Shown piece after piece: positions 44,138 through 51,488 of a stretch of DNA of 64,000 bases. Numbering within the stretch: position 1 is the stretch's first letter; each line of letters starts with the position of its first letter. The notes under the pieces were generated by a model. The model did not search any database, had not been told where the DNA came from, and saw nothing but the letters and a program-made list of their open reading frames with translations. Made by a program: the position numbers and the translations under genes. Source of the stretch: Bacillota bacterium (lineage in GTDB: Bacteria; Bacillota; Clostridia; Peptostreptococcales; Anaerovoracaceae); the NCBI GenBank assembly GCA_023415235.1, contig JAEZLP010000035.1, positions 1 through 64,000 on the forward strand, read 5' to 3'.

Positions 44138-45160
44138 CTAGTACGCCTTCCCGAAGCCGCAATTGGGATAGGTACAAACCTCGCAGCTCAAGCACAGTCC
44201 GCCGTGGGCCAGTTTTTTAATATCGGTCCTTGTAGGAATCTCACCTGCCAGGATTCGCGGCACAATCAGATCAAAAATGCTGACCCTGCTGTACATGACG
44301 CATCCGGGTAATCCGACAACCGGCACATGGCCTATGTAAGCCAGCATGAACATGGCTCCGGGCAGCACCGGCGCGCCGTAGGTAATGATATGGCCGCCGG
44401 CTTTCCTGATCCCGGTTGGCGTCTTATCGTCAGGATCTACCGACATGCCCCCGGTTACTCCGATCATATCTACACCTTCTTCGATGAGCTGATTGATGCA
44501 ATCCGCAATCATGTCCTCATCGTCGTCAGCGAACAGCTGCTTTACCACTTCGCTGCCTAAATCGCCAAACTTCCTTTTCAATACCGGCCCAAACGCATCC
44601 TTGATCTTTCCCGAATAAACCTCGCTCCCTGTGGTTACCAGCCCTATCTTCAGCTTTTTCAAGGGAAGAATTTCAATTAGGCGGCCGCTCTGGCATACCT
44701 TTTCTGCTCCGGTTACGATGCTTTCATTGACAAACAAAGGGATAACCCGCGTCCCGGCTACCTTTTGCCCCTGCTTCACAAGCTGGTTTTCATGAATGGA
44801 TGCAAACATGATCTCGTCCTGATCGATCAGCTGATTGAGCATCGCGGTATTTATCTTCAATAATCCGTCATATTCCGCCACAAGCTCGATCTTTCCCTCG
44901 CCGGGAGCGACCAGACGAATTCCATGCCCTGCCGCCGCCCTCGCAATCCGCAAGGCGGCTTCATCCTCATGGACATCCGTGTCCTCCTTGTCCACCACAT
45001 AGAGATGTCTTTTTCCCATGCTTAAAAGCACGTCGATATCCTCCGCAGCGATCACATGTCCTTTTTTAAATTTGCTGCCTTTGAATTCCCCGGGAATGAT
45101 TTGGGTCAAATCGTGAGCCAGCACCATTCCAACAGCATCATAAACCGAAACCTCTTTCAT
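44138..45160 (-). CDS. Molybdopterin-binding protein with C-terminal Cys cluster
   Basis: A 340-residue protein. The N-terminal part (KEVSVYDAVGMVLAHDLTQI, PGEFKGSKFKKGH) resembles MoeA-type gates, and residues about 170-310 are a MoCF-binding domain (IGLVTTGSEVYSG, GVTGGMSVDPDDKTPTGI, GLPGCVMYSRVSIFDL). The C-terminus carries CLSCEVCTYPNC, a four-cysteine pattern that could bind zinc or an Fe-S cluster. It is the last gene of the block and overlaps the preceding gene by four bases. Role inferred: handling of the pterin cofactor during hydroxylase maturation. Confidence 0.85.
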   Translation of the reverse strand: MKEVSVYDAVGMVLAHDLTQIIPGEFKGSKFKKGHVIAAEDIDVLLSMGKRHLYVVDKEDTDVHEDEAALRIARAAAGHGIRLVAPGEGKIELVAEYDGLLKINTAMLNQLIDQDEIMFASIHENQLVKQGQKVAGTRVIPLFVNESIVTGAEKVCQSGRLIEILPLKKLKIGLVTTGSEVYSGKIKDAFGPVLKRKFGDLGSEVVKQLFADDDEDMIADCINQLIEEGVDMIGVTGGMSVDPDDKTPTGIRKAGGHIITYGAPVLPGAMFMLAYIGHVPVVGLPGCVMYSRVSIFDLIVPRILAGEIPTRTDIKKLAHGGLCLSCEVCTYPNCGFGKAY

Positions 45161-46515
45161 CTTAGCCTCTCCTTTTTTTTTGAATAATCTGCCATACGGA
45201 TGCCGCCGTTTGGCAGGCGGTTTTTTATTTCATCCTCAAGCTTTGTTTGGAATAGATTGCTTATCATGACGTTGATGACTCCCATATGGGATACGATTAC
45301 GATATCCCCGGAGTCCCCTTCGTTCCGTTCCCGCTCCAGTATACGTTTCAAGCTCTTTATTACTCGGTACTGCAGATCATAATAATTCTCACTGTCGTTT
45401 CCGAATTTATAGGTCAAAAGATGTTTGCCGCGTTTTTCATATTCCTCCGGATATTGTTCCCGAATCTCACTGATAAAGCGGCCGTCCCATTCGCCCAGCG
45501 ACATCTCGCGCATCCCGGGATCCCTTATCACTTCAATCTCCGGATCAGTTTCCCGGATCTCTTCGATCACCGGATCGTTTTTCTGGGTTACTTCAATCTT
45601 CGATTCAATTTCTCCATGGGATTTTCGGTGTCGTTGGAGGCTTTCCCTTATGATTTCTGCTGTTTCAGCCGCTCTTGACAGGTCGCTGGCATAAATCCGG
45701 TTTACGGATATACCGTTTCGAATCAGTTCTTCCGCAGCCTCCGACGCCTGAACCCTGCCCAGGTCGGAAAGCGGAACGTCCGTCTGGCCAAGAAAAATCT
45801 TTTCCCTGTGCTGCCTGATTTCGCCGTGACGAACCAGAAACAGACGCTTTCCCTGCAGCAGGGCCTTCATGTCTTCCTTTTCTTCCCCAAAACCGTCTGT
45901 CTGTTTCCGGTAATGCTCCAGTATTTCCCGATAGCCTTCCGGGGTATCCATATCCAGTACCACCGCTTCCATGCCGGTTTCCAGTCGGATCAGCTTATCC
46001 TCATGCCGGTTTGTGACCGCCTTGAGCCCTCCTTCCCCGTCATGGGCCAAAATTTCCTCCGCATAACAAGAAGGTATGAATAAGGGGTGGCCTTTCTTGC
46101 CGCGGTAGCAGGGCACGAGAAAGGCGTCCGGCTCTTCCTCATGCTTCTTAATAAGCTGTTTGAACACCTCTGGAGGGATCAGCGGACAATCCACCGGTAT
46201 GAGAAAAAATCCCTTCGGGGCTTCCTCTGCATCGGTCAGCGCCCTGGAGATACCCGCTCTTACGGAGGCAAACATCCCCTGAGAAAAATCGGGATTATAG
46301 GCTTCCAGAATCCCTTTCTCGGCAAATATGGGGCTCAGCAGCTCTCGCTGAAAGCCCGTAACTCCAATGATAGTATCCACTCCGGCTTTGCCCAGTGTAT
46401 CCGCAATCCTCTCAATTGCAGTCATATCGCCTATCGGCAATAGCGGTTTGAAGGCCCCCATGCGGGAGGAATATCCCGCCGCAAGGATCAGCCCGACAAT
46501 TTTTTCGGATGTCAT
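45157..46515 (-). CDS. MocA-type cofactor cytidylyltransferase fused to a histidine phosphatase
   Basis: About 452 residues. Residues 1-205 are a MobA-like NTP transferase (LILAAGYSSRMGAFKPLLP, IPVDCPLIPPEVF, GKKGHPLFIP), expected to make the cytosine-dinucleotide form of Moco. Residues about 222-452 are a phosphoglycerate-mutase-like domain with the phospho-histidine in LFLVRHGEIR (H230) and the later IVSHMGVI. A repetitive charged insert (VTQKNDPVIEEIRETDPEIE) lies in the phosphatase half. The start ATG 46513-46515 follows GGGAG by nine bases. It resembles the DVU_1551-type NTP transferases. Confidence 0.9.
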   Translation of the reverse strand: MTSEKIVGLILAAGYSSRMGAFKPLLPIGDMTAIERIADTLGKAGVDTIIGVTGFQRELLSPIFAEKGILEAYNPDFSQGMFASVRAGISRALTDAEEAPKGFFLIPVDCPLIPPEVFKQLIKKHEEEPDAFLVPCYRGKKGHPLFIPSCYAEEILAHDGEGGLKAVTNRHEDKLIRLETGMEAVVLDMDTPEGYREILEHYRKQTDGFGEEKEDMKALLQGKRLFLVRHGEIRQHREKIFLGQTDVPLSDLGRVQASEAAEELIRNGISVNRIYASDLSRAAETAEIIRESLQRHRKSHGEIESKIEVTQKNDPVIEEIRETDPEIEVIRDPGMREMSLGEWDGRFISEIREQYPEEYEKRGKHLLTYKFGNDSENYYDLQYRVIKSLKRILERERNEGDSGDIVIVSHMGVINVMISNLFQTKLEDEIKNRLPNGGIRMADYSKKKERLR

Positions 46516-46578
46516 ATTCACAGTCTCCCTTTTCCGACCATCGACCGGCTGTAATGATCTTTCGCCCGTCACCCGGCC

Positions 46579-47400
46579 TTACCGGTCTCCATGGCCGGCT
46601 CTGACCTTGATCATTTCTCCCGCAATACTGATTGCGATTTCCTCCGGCGTCTCCGCAAAGATGCTGGTTCCTATGGGGGAATAGACCCTATCCAGCTCTT
46701 CCTGGCTGAAGCCCTCTTCTCTCATCATTTTATAAACTGTGGCCACCTTACTTTTACTGCCGATCATTCCGATGTACGCGTTGGGCCTTCTGATGCTTTG
46801 CTTCAGTACATCATAATCCCCGGAATGACCTCTTGTCACGATGACAATATAGCTGTCGTCGTCTGTCTCAATACCATGATAGGCGTCCTGGAAGCTGTCG
46901 ATGACAACCACCTCGTCCGCGTCGGGAAAACGTTCCCGGTTGGCAAAATCAGGCCGGTCATCGATGACCTTCGTCCTGAAGTTGACAAAGCGCAAAATCT
47001 GCTCCAGCGCTAGTCCCACATGTCCCGCGCCAAAGATGAGCGCGGTGGCCTTCACATCAAAATCCTCGATAAAGCTCTCCGGCTTCTTTGCATCCACGTA
47101 TTCGATGCTCACATCGGCGTCTCCGCCGCATCTCATATCCAGGCCGTTTTGTTCCTTTGGAGTCAGCCTGAAGTGATAAATTTTCGATTCCTTTGTCTTG
47201 AAGGTTTCCAGGCATAGCTTTTCCACCTCTGCCTCAAGCTTTCCTCCTCCTACTGTGCCAAATCGGGTCCCGTCCTGCTTCATAAGGAGCACTGCCCCTT
47301 TTTTTCTCGGTGTGGAGCCCTGGGTGTCCACCACCTTTGCGATGACAAAGTCCTCGCCCTTTTCGATCAGGTCTTTTCCGATATAGGTGATTTTACTCAT
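46579..47400 (-). CDS. XdhC/CoxI-family molybdenum hydroxylase maturation factor
   Basis: A 273-residue protein. The N-terminal CoxI part holds TPRKKGAVLLMKQDGTRFGTVGGGKLE and CGGDADVSIEY. The C-terminal Rossmann domain starts ALIFGAGHVGLALEQI and ends with YIGMIGSKSKVATV and SPIGTSIFAETPEEIAISI. XdhC proteins bind sulfurated MCD or MPT cofactor and insert it in xanthine-dehydrogenase-type enzymes. Here the clients should be the two aldehyde oxidoreductases of the block. AAGGGGG precedes the ATG. Confidence 0.93.
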   Translation of the reverse strand: MSKITYIGKDLIEKGEDFVIAKVVDTQGSTPRKKGAVLLMKQDGTRFGTVGGGKLEAEVEKLCLETFKTKESKIYHFRLTPKEQNGLDMRCGGDADVSIEYVDAKKPESFIEDFDVKATALIFGAGHVGLALEQILRFVNFRTKVIDDRPDFANRERFPDADEVVVIDSFQDAYHGIETDDDSYIVIVTRGHSGDYDVLKQSIRRPNAYIGMIGSKSKVATVYKMMREEGFSQEELDRVYSPIGTSIFAETPEEIAISIAGEMIKVRAGHGDR

Positions 47401-47422
47401 AATTAACCCCCTTCTAATTAAA

Positions 47423-48091
47423 TCATAAACCTGTTGATTTGATTATGCGTCCGTCCTTTATCAGAATCCGGCTGTCGCCGAACATCTCGCTCTCTGCCGG
47501 ATCGTGGGTAATCAGTATTGTCGGGATGCGGAAGATCGTTTTAAAGGAACGAAATTGTTCGTATACATTTTCCTTCGTCTGTCTGTCCAGAGCGGAAAAA
47601 GGCTCGTCGAGCAGCAGCAGGCTCGGTTTTGTTACGATAGCCCTGGACAACGCCACCCGCTGCTTTTCCCCGCCCGAAATCCGGTTGGGATGTCGCTTCG
47701 AAAGGTGGGCGATCCCGAAGGTCTCCATAACCTCTTCGGCATACCGGAGCAATTCCTCTCTCCTCGTCCCGTCTTTGTATTCCGGCTTGTTTTTAATCCC
47801 ATAGACAATATTCTGGCGAATCGTCATATTGGGAAATAGAGCGTAATTCTGAAACAGGTATCCGATGTTTCTCTGCCTGGCCGGCAGGTTGATCCCTTCC
47901 GAGCTGTCGTAAACCACCTTGTCCCCGGCGATGATCCTGCCGCTGTCCGGTTCGGTGAGTCCCGAAATGCAGTTTAAAATTGTTGTTTTCCCCGAACCCG
48001 ACTCTCCCTGAATCACCAGCACGCCCTGCTGAAATTCATATTCCAGATCGATCCCAAAGTGGTCCAGACTTTTATAAAGCTTAAAGTACAT
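47423..48091 (-). CDS. modC: Molybdate ABC transporter ATP-binding protein
   Basis: A 222-residue ATPase. Walker A is GESGSGKTT, the signature is ISGGEKQRVALSRA and Walker B LLLDEPFSALD. The C-terminal TOBE/Mop regulatory domain of many ModC proteins is absent, so this is a short form. The start ATG 48089-48091 (MYFKLYKSLDHFG) follows AAGGGG; the longer frame upstream overlaps modB. It follows modB by 14 bases. Confidence 0.93.
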   Translation of the reverse strand: MYFKLYKSLDHFGIDLEYEFQQGVLVIQGESGSGKTTILNCISGLTEPDSGRIIAGDKVVYDSSEGINLPARQRNIGYLFQNYALFPNMTIRQNIVYGIKNKPEYKDGTRREELLRYAEEVMETFGIAHLSKRHPNRISGGEKQRVALSRAIVTKPSLLLLDEPFSALDRQTKENVYEQFRSFKTIFRIPTILITHDPAESEMFGDSRILIKDGRIIKSTGL

Positions 48092-48105
48092 GCCCGGCCC
48101 CTTCC

Positions 48106-48777
48106 TCAGCTCTGCCTGCCGATATAGTTTCGTTTCTTGAGCCATGCATTTAAAACCAAAATCAATGCAAAGCTGAACACTGTCATGATCAGTACCAGCC
48201 TGTTGGCAAGCTCGGTCTTGCCTGATTCCACGGCGAAATAGATGGCCGTGGGAATAGTTTGGGTTTTGCCGGGAATATTGCCCGCCACCATCAGCGTGGC
48301 TCCAAACTCACCGATGGCTCGAGCAAAGGATAGGGCGATGCCGCTGATGATCCCTGGCCAGGCCAGCGGAAAAATTACCGTTCGGAAGATCTTCCACTCG
48401 CTGCTTCCCAGGGTCTGGGCCGCCTTTTCGTAGATCGGGTCCAGACTGATGAAGGCCGATTTGGCATTCTGGTACATCAAGGGAAGGGACACGATGCAGG
48501 ATGCCATCACCGCCGCCACCCAGGTAAATACGATCTGAATCCCGAAGTGCTCCAATAAAAAACCACCGATCAGGCCCCGTTTCCCAAAGGCGATCAGCAG
48601 CAGGTAACCCATGACCGACGGCGGCAGCACCATGGGCAGGATTAGCATCGTTTCCCAAATGCTCTTTCCCGGTATCCTCTTTTTATTCAGGAGATAGGCG
48701 AAGAGAACTCCCAGCACAAAGGAAAAGACTGTTGCTATGGTGGCTATTTTCAAGGACAGCAAAATCGGTGACAGCAT
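48106..48777 (-). CDS. modB: Molybdate ABC transporter permease
   Basis: A 223-residue inner-membrane permease with five to six helices. The EAA loop that docks the ATPase reads AAQTLGSSEWKIFRTVIFPLAWPGIISG, followed by ALSFARAIGEFGATLMVAGNIPGKTQT, both characteristic of ModB. AAGGAG is six bases before the ATG at 48775-48777. It is translated between modA and modC. Confidence 0.95.
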   Translation of the reverse strand: MLSPILLSLKIATIATVFSFVLGVLFAYLLNKKRIPGKSIWETMLILPMVLPPSVMGYLLLIAFGKRGLIGGFLLEHFGIQIVFTWVAAVMASCIVSLPLMYQNAKSAFISLDPIYEKAAQTLGSSEWKIFRTVIFPLAWPGIISGIALSFARAIGEFGATLMVAGNIPGKTQTIPTAIYFAVESGKTELANRLVLIMTVFSFALILVLNAWLKKRNYIGRQS

Positions 48778-48792
48778 TGGTTTCTCCTTGGA

Positions 48793-49599
48793 TTAATTTA
48801 CTGTAAATCCGTACTTTTCAAATACTCCCTTGGCAAAATCCGTTTGCAGAAATTCATAAAACCTGGCGGCTGCTTCCGCCTGCTCCGAATCCTTGATCAG
48901 GGCAGCGGGGTAAACGATGGGATCATGGCTGTCTTCCGGCATGTCCACCGCTGCTGCTCCCGTTTCCATAAGCAGCGCGTCGGTTTTATACACCAGGCCG
49001 CAGTCAGCATTCCCCGAATCTACATACTCCTGGACCTGCTTAACATCCTTCGCATAGATGATCTTATCCTGTATCCGGTCCCAGATTCCCAGGCTCTGAA
49101 GGGCCTGCTGCGCATACTTTCCGGCGGGAACGGACTCCGGAGTTCCCAGGGCAATGCTTCTTACTTCCGCCGAGGTTAGCGCTTCGTAATCCGGGATTGC
49201 AGCGGCTTTTTCCGCAGAGGCAACCAGCGTAAGCGTATTGCCCAGAATATCCTTTCTGGAATCCTCAACGATCAGGCCGGCTTTCTCCAGAGCATCCATA
49301 TTGGCCTTGGACGCGGATAAAAACAAATCGCAGGGAGCGCCTTCCTCAATCTGCTTCTGCAGCGCCCCCGACCCCCCGCAGTTAAACCGAAGGACTGCAT
49401 TGCTCTCTTTTGCATATTCCTGCTGGATCTCCGTCAGCGCGTCGGTCAGGCTTGCAGCGGCGGAAATATTGATTTCAACCGCTTCATCAGCAGGGCCTTT
49501 CTCATCTGACGTGTCCTCAGATTCGGCCTGTCCGCCGCATCCGGTCAAAGCAAGTAAGAATATCCCCAATAATACTATGATTTGCTTTCGTTTTTTCAT
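48793..49599 (-). CDS. modA: Molybdate-binding lipoprotein
   Basis: A 268-residue substrate-binding protein. The signal peptide ends in a lipobox (LLALTGCGG), so it is anchored as a lipoprotein. The mature part starts with NISAAASLTDALTEIQQEY and contains FNCGGSGALQKQIEEGAPCDLFLSAS, the oxyanion site of ModA/WtpA-like proteins, and later VPAGKYAQQALQSLG. It captures molybdate, or tungstate, for ModBC. It starts the modABC run just after the Crp-like gene. Confidence 0.95.
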   Translation of the reverse strand: MKKRKQIIVLLGIFLLALTGCGGQAESEDTSDEKGPADEAVEINISAAASLTDALTEIQQEYAKESNAVLRFNCGGSGALQKQIEEGAPCDLFLSASKANMDALEKAGLIVEDSRKDILGNTLTLVASAEKAAAIPDYEALTSAEVRSIALGTPESVPAGKYAQQALQSLGIWDRIQDKIIYAKDVKQVQEYVDSGNADCGLVYKTDALLMETGAAAVDMPEDSHDPIVYPAALIKDSEQAEAAARFYEFLQTDFAKGVFEKYGFTVN

Positions 49600-49639
49600 T
49601 TTTTGATTCGCCCCTTCCTTTATTTCCGGGACTTAAACT

Positions 49640-49664
49640 GGCAGGGCCAGACGGCAGCCCTGCC
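49640..49664 (-). repeat. Hairpin in the modA leader
   Basis: GGCAGGG (49640-49646) and CCCTGCC (49658-49664) form a GC-rich stem in the 224-base spacer between the Crp-like gene and modA. No T-run follows on the minus strand and no Moco aptamer core is visible here. It may be a processing or attenuation element. Confidence 0.4.
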
Positions 49665-49823
49665 CGTGTCGTCCCATTCAGATGGAAACATCCTTTTCTA
49701 AAGAGGCCATTTTAGTAAAGGTTCTAATCATAGTGTAGCATGGTAAAATATTCTTTTATGTTGTATGTACAACAATTCTCGGGAATTCTCTTTTCTTTTT
49801 GCAAAATAAGCGGCTCTCGCCGC

Positions 49824-50498
49824 TCATTCTTGATGAAAGATGGAATACCGGTTTCCTCTGTAATCAATCAAACCCAGTTTCCTCATTTTATTAAGCTCAT
49901 TGGACAGAACGCTTCTGTTCACACAGAGGTATTGAGCAAACTGCTCCTGATTCATACCGATGTCAAAGCAGGTTTCGCCGCTTCGTTCGCCGATCAGGCT
50001 CAAATAGGTCAATATCCTTTCCCGAAGTGTGCGTTTTGACAGAACGTCAATTTTATACATGAGACGGATCAATTCGTTGCTGAGTATCATGCTGCAGTTA
50101 GACATTATTTTTTCTTTGGCCGGCTCACTGAGGGAATGATCTCCGATCAGCTTCGCATAGGGCAGATAGATAACCGCGGAATCCGTTTGACTGATGAGAG
50201 TGGCGGGACTCGTTGCCAGGGAGGTATTCACCGTGTCCAAAGAAAACACTTCCCCTTCCTGATAAAGTCTCAGAATCTGGGAATTGCCGTCGAGATGATA
50301 TTTGACGCTGATGGCGCTTCCCTTTTTCAGGATTCCGATATGACTGACCGGCTCCCCCTGATTGATCATAATTTGATTTTTTACATAGCTCTTTTCCAAC
50401 AGGGGAACGGTTTCAAACGCTTTTTCAAGCTCCTTTCCGTCGACTCCCTTGAAAATGATTGAGTTTTTTAAAATGGAAACCGTACTATATTCAGTCAT
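49824..50498 (-). CDS. Crp/Fnr-family transcriptional regulator
   Basis: A 224-residue protein with an N-terminal cyclic-nucleotide-type beta-roll (INQGEPVSHIGILKKGSAISV) and a C-terminal winged helix with recognition helix in MNQEQFAQYLCVNRSVLSNEL. There is no N-terminal cysteine cluster, so it does not look like an Fe-S FNR. Its ligand is unknown. Position between the hydroxylase partner genes and modABC suggests it controls this block. AGGGGATG precedes the ATG. Confidence 0.9.
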   Translation of the reverse strand: MTEYSTVSILKNSIIFKGVDGKELEKAFETVPLLEKSYVKNQIMINQGEPVSHIGILKKGSAISVKYHLDGNSQILRLYQEGEVFSLDTVNTSLATSPATLISQTDSAVIYLPYAKLIGDHSLSEPAKEKIMSNCSMILSNELIRLMYKIDVLSKRTLRERILTYLSLIGERSGETCFDIGMNQEQFAQYLCVNRSVLSNELNKMRKLGLIDYRGNRYSIFHQE

Positions 50499-50521
50499 TG
50501 CAGCATCCCCTAACCTGCGGA

Positions 50522-51253
50522 TTAAATAGGCTTTTCCACCGTAATCATGAAATAACCGGTCTTAAACTTGTCCTTCGGATGAAGGGCTGCATCGCACAGG
50601 CAGTCCTCCAGCGTTCCCTCGTTCATCAGGGTTTCCGCGACAAAGCTGTCAAGCTCCGGGGAGCAGTCCTCCACAACAATATTCCGGTAGCCGATTTCCG
50701 TCAGCGTCTCTACCAGGGGCTCGATCAGAAATCTCCCGTCTGAGCGAAAGCTTACGGGTCTGTTCTTATGCTCATCCGCGCAAGCGTCATCGCAATCTCC
50801 CTCCTTATGAGGCTTCCTGCTCTGCCGTTCCGCTTCGATTGCCAGGGCTTTCACAAAGCCCGGATCCGGATCCTTGATATACAGGTCGCTGAGAAACAGC
50901 TTACCGCCCTTTTTCAACACGCAATAAGCCTCATGAAGGGCTTCCTCCGGAAGATTGACCAAGGACAGGGTGCATTCCATCAGGACCCCGTCGAAGGAGT
51001 AGGAGGAAAAGCTATCCAGAAATTCTCCGTCTCCGTATTCCATTTTCAGGTTCGGATTTCGGGTCTTTCCTTCCTTGATCCTGGCCATGGAAAGATCGAT
51101 GCCGCTGCATTGGAAGCCGTACTCTTTTTCGAGATATTCCATCGTCTCGCCGGTCCCGCAGCCGATATCCAGCACCTTGGCTCCCTTTGGAAGTTTCCAT
51201 ATATTCATTGCTTTTTCTGTGATTTTAAATTCACCCGGTCTTAAACAGCTCAT
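50522..51253 (-). CDS. SAM-dependent methyltransferase (DVU_1556-like)
   Basis: A 243-residue class I methyltransferase. The SAM motif is VLDIGCGTGETMEYLEKEYG, followed by SGIDLSMARI, a motif-II-like DGVLMECTLSLVNLP, and KKGGKLFLSDLYIKD. The inserted CDDACADEHKN segment is cysteine-bearing. The acceptor is unknown. In other genomes I recall this family beside the same redox protein, dicluster protein and aldehyde oxidoreductase, as in this operon. AGGAG lies six bases before the ATG. Confidence 0.85.
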   Translation of the reverse strand: MSCLRPGEFKITEKAMNIWKLPKGAKVLDIGCGTGETMEYLEKEYGFQCSGIDLSMARIKEGKTRNPNLKMEYGDGEFLDSFSSYSFDGVLMECTLSLVNLPEEALHEAYCVLKKGGKLFLSDLYIKDPDPGFVKALAIEAERQSRKPHKEGDCDDACADEHKNRPVSFRSDGRFLIEPLVETLTEIGYRNIVVEDCSPELDSFVAETLMNEGTLEDCLCDAALHPKDKFKTGYFMITVEKPI

Positions 51254-51293
51254 ACCTTATCTCCTGTTCCGTTTTATGATTGGATATACCATC

Positions 51294-51488
51294 TTACTTT
51301 TCTTCCAGATTTTTTTCTACATCCCGCATGCGTCCTTTTGCCAGTTCTTCCGAAATGTAGACCTGTCCGCATTCCGGACAGCGGGGGACCTTATGCCGGA
51401 AGGAGCGGTTCAGATAACTGAACTCCACCTCGAGTTCCACCATCTCCACCTGGCATTTGTCACAGATCAGCTTCTGTTTTTCTTCCAT
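51294..51488 (-). CDS. Small zinc-ribbon-type redox protein (DVU_1557-like)
   Basis: A 64-residue protein with two CxxC pairs, CDKC near residue 9 and CPEC near residue 37, in a rubredoxin- or zinc-ribbon-like arrangement (VPRCPECGQVYISEELAKGR). It probably binds one zinc or iron. The start overlaps the end of the dicluster oxidoreductase gene by 29 bases, so translation is coupled. GGAGGGAG precedes the ATG. Its role as an electron carrier is inferred from context. Confidence 0.85.
   Translation of the reverse strand: MEEKQKLICDKCQVEMVELEVEFSYLNRSFRHKVPRCPECGQVYISEELAKGRMRDVEKNLEEK

Noticed and set aside
49600..49823. Possible Moco riboswitch in the modA leader
   Set aside because: There is a GC-rich hairpin, but none of the core words (GCCTCCC, GGAAAGGAG, GCGGAAACGC) that mark the two real aptamers upstream of the oxidoreductases.
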